From: an uncultured Rickettsiales bacterium
GTDB taxonomy: Bacteria > Pseudomonadota > Alphaproteobacteria > Micavibrionales > GCA-2720935
Direction of reading: 5' to 3'
DNA length: 64,000 nt
NCBI GenBank assembly: GCA_950054255.1
Contig: CATLOR010000001.1
Location: 310,001-374,000, forward strand
Shown: positions 62,253 to 64,000 of the stretch, one piece after another
Layout: each line of letters begins with the position of its first letter
Numbering within the stretch: the stretch's first letter is position 1
Notes under the pieces: generated by a model
What the model was told of the DNA's origin: nothing
The model's database searches: none
The model's input: only the letters and a program-made list of their open reading frames with translations
Translations under genes and position numbers: made by a program

Positions 62253-64000
62253 ATGCCAATTATACGTCAATTACCAGAAACACTGATTAATCAGATTGCT
62301 GCCGGAGAGGTCATCGAACGCCCGAGCGCGGCTGTTAAAGAACTCGTTGAAAATGCAATTGATGCAGGATCTAAAAATATTACAGTTTCAATTCGCAATG
62401 GCGGCAAAAGCCTTATCTTGGTCAAAGATGATGGTATTGGCATGAGCAAAACCGATCTAGCGCTTGCGATCAAGCGTCATGCGACATCAAAGCTACAAGA
62501 TGATACATTAACTCATATTGATACTTTAGGGTTTAGGGGCGAGGCTTTACCTTCTATTGCGGCGATTAGTCGTATGACGATTAAAAGTTATAGCGCAGAG
62601 GAAAATGATGCCCAAGAAATTACAATTGAAGGTGGAAAAGAAGGTGATATTAAACCTTCGTCGCACCCAAAGGGAACGTCTATTGAGGTCAGGGATCTTT
62701 TTTATGCGACGCCTGCGCGCTTAAAGTTTATGAAGACAGATCGCGCCGAAACAATGCAAATTAAACAAAGTTTAGAGCGTCTTGCTATGGCTTATCCTGA
62801 TATTGGCTTTAGTCTTTATAATGATGAGAAAAAAGCCCTTGATCTAAAAGGAGAGCTCCCCAAAGAAAATTTGGATAGTCCAACCTCTCCTCGTTTGCGC
62901 AGATTATCGAAGATTATGGGCGCTGCTTTTATGGAGAATGCTCTAGAAGTTTTCGCAGAACGTGATGGTGTTACATTAACAGGTTTTATAGGTGTTCCGA
63001 CATTTAATCGCGGTATGCCAGATCATCAATATTTATTTGTGAATGGGCGTCCAGTAAAAGACCGTCTTTTAGTTGGTGCGGTGAGAGGCGCTTATGCAGA
63101 TTTTCTGGCGCGTGATCGTCACCCTTTATTGGCATTGTTCCTTGATATTGATCCACAAGAGCTAGATGTGAATGTACATCCTGCTAAAACAGAGGTTCGC
63201 TTCCGTGATGCGAATGCAATTCGAGGATTAATCGTGAGTGCTTTGAAACGCGTTTTACAAGAACATGGCGGGTTTGCCTCAACAACAGTTGCCACGCAGA
63301 CATTAGCTGCTTTTAAAACACCAGAGCGTAGCCATCAACAAATGAGTTTCGGCAGCAGTTCTTCGACACCTTATTCTCATTTGCCCTCTTCTAGATCATC
63401 ATCTGGATATGGTTACACATCTACTCCTTTCTCTGTACAAGAGAGAGCTGTAGTGCAACAAGATTTTGCACCCACCGCCACGTCTTATCAATCAACGGAA
63501 GAAGTACAAGAGAATAAACAAGAAGATTATCCGATGGGCGTTGCTAGAGCGCAACTTCATGAAACCTATATTGTTGCCCAGACAAAAGATGGGCTGGTGA
63601 TTGTTGATCAACATGCTGCACATGAACGGTTGGTTTATGAGCGTATGAAAAAACAATATGGGTCAGAGGGGCTGGTGAAACAGCAAGGGCTATTGGTACC
63701 AGAGATTGTTGAATTAAGTGAAGATGAAGCCCATACTCTCTTAGAGGCGCGTGACAAGTTGGAAAGTTTTGGGTTATCAGTTGATGCTTTTGGTGGGAGC
63801 GCTGTTGTTGTACGCGCTGTGCCTGCAATCTTATCTGATCGTCTTGATATCCAGGGATTTATCAAAGATATTGTGGATGAATTAAATTCTTTGGGAGATG
63901 TTCATTCTTTAAAAGAAAAACAAGAAGAGGTTTTGGGCACAATGGCGTGTCATGGCTCTGTGCGTTCGGGAAGACGTCTTCGCCCAGAAGAAATGAACGC
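62253..64000 (+). CDS. mutL: DNA mismatch repair protein MutL (3' end outside window)
   Basis: 582 residues are seen; the frame is open to the edge. GHKL ATPase motifs: QIAAGEVIERPSAAVKELVENAIDAG, DDGIGM, TLGFRGEALPSI. A Pro/Ser/Gln-rich linker (about 350-420) leads to the C-terminal domain with DQHAAHERLVYE, the endonuclease metal-site motif (DQHAX2EX4E), so this MutL should nick DNA, as in bacteria without MutH. ACHGSVRSGRRL is reached before the edge, so only about 30-40 residues are missing. It begins 19 bp after the pentapeptide-repeat gene. Confidence 0.95.
   Translation, partial: MPIIRQLPETLINQIAAGEVIERPSAAVKELVENAIDAGSKNITVSIRNGGKSLILVKDDGIGMSKTDLALAIKRHATSKLQDDTLTHIDTLGFRGEALPSIAAISRMTIKSYSAEENDAQEITIEGGKEGDIKPSSHPKGTSIEVRDLFYATPARLKFMKTDRAETMQIKQSLERLAMAYPDIGFSLYNDEKKALDLKGELPKENLDSPTSPRLRRLSKIMGAAFMENALEVFAERDGVTLTGFIGVPTFNRGMPDHQYLFVNGRPVKDRLLVGAVRGAYADFLARDRHPLLALFLDIDPQELDVNVHPAKTEVRFRDANAIRGLIVSALKRVLQEHGGFASTTVATQTLAAFKTPERSHQQMSFGSSSSTPYSHLPSSRSSSGYGYTSTPFSVQERAVVQQDFAPTATSYQSTEEVQENKQEDYPMGVARAQLHETYIVAQTKDGLVIVDQHAAHERLVYERMKKQYGSEGLVKQQGLLVPEIVELSEDEAHTLLEARDKLESFGLSVDAFGGSAVVVRAVPAILSDRLDIQGFIKDIVDELNSLGDVHSLKEKQEEVLGTMACHGSVRSGRRLRPEEMN

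Noticed and set aside
1..64000. tRNA, rRNA, CRISPR array, insertion sequence or prophage
   Set aside because: I looked for cloverleaf-like tRNA ends, regularly spaced repeats, transposase motifs and integrase or phage-structure genes, and found none I would defend by eye. A tRNA scan would be the decisive check.

Overview
The window comes from an A+T-rich alphaproteobacterial chromosome. The strongest taxonomic evidence is gene order. hemJ, rho, mnmE, mnmG, rsmG, parA, parB, holA, lptE, leuS and a DUF3576 lipoprotein follow one another as they do near the replication origin of many Alphaproteobacteria, and a DUF6489-type small protein precedes mnmE. An alphaproteobacterial-type porin and an LptE/LPS context show a Gram-negative envelope. 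I cannot name the species. A low-GC lineage near Micavibrionales or Holosporales is only a guess. LAYOUT. (1) 1-7104: the end of a polysaccharide locus (UDP-HexNAc 6-dehydrogenase, Wzx-type flippase, sulfotransferase, two GT4 glycosyltransferases, AsnB-type amidotransferase). (2) 7147-17461: accessory genes, mostly unrecognised. They include a tandem pair of transglutaminase-like proteins, a PAP2-like protein that seems to have lost catalytic residues, and a scattered four-member family of small two-helix membrane proteins. Housekeeping genes (Ada-type AraC/MGMT fusion, SDR, glmS, glmU) lie among them. (3) 17744-23584: prmA, an AspA/AstE-type deacylase, then a second, tightly packed sugar locus (UDP-GlcA 4-epimerase, WecA/WbpL-type initiating transferase, GT4, 4-ketoreductase-like SDR). 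(4) 23581-26509: three leftward genes of unknown function, two of them paralogues. (5) 26510-26961: a gene-free, very A+T-rich stretch with four DnaA-box-like 9-mers. It is my candidate for oriC. (6) 26962-43551: the origin-proximal core block, with three perfect 16-bp parS sites at 32.8, 35.1 and 35.4 kb. (7) 43965-45098: a highly expressed-looking porin with a terminator. (8) 45206-58135: the most unusual region, a rightward gene string in which dotD-dotC-dotB-icmT (type IVB secretion; traHIJK of IncI plasmids) runs directly into pilL/tcpQ-pilN-pilO-pilP-pilQ-pilR (IncI thin type IVb pilus). A DsbC-like thioredoxin, a 298-aa unknown protein and a lytic transglycosylase precede it. No relaxase, coupling protein, DotA/G/H/I/O, prepilin or prepilin peptidase is in the window. 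(9) 58136-64000: a non-coding stretch with strong hairpins, then ribF, pgi, a pentapeptide-repeat protein and mutL, which runs off the end. HOW IT FITS TOGETHER. The two sugar loci probably supply surface polysaccharide precursors together with glmS/glmU. hemJ-to-leuS is the replication, segregation and translation core. The dot-pil region probably builds one envelope-spanning machine with two ATPases (DotB, PilQ), one secretin (PilN) and one inner-membrane platform (PilR). No tRNA, rRNA, CRISPR array or insertion sequence was recognised.
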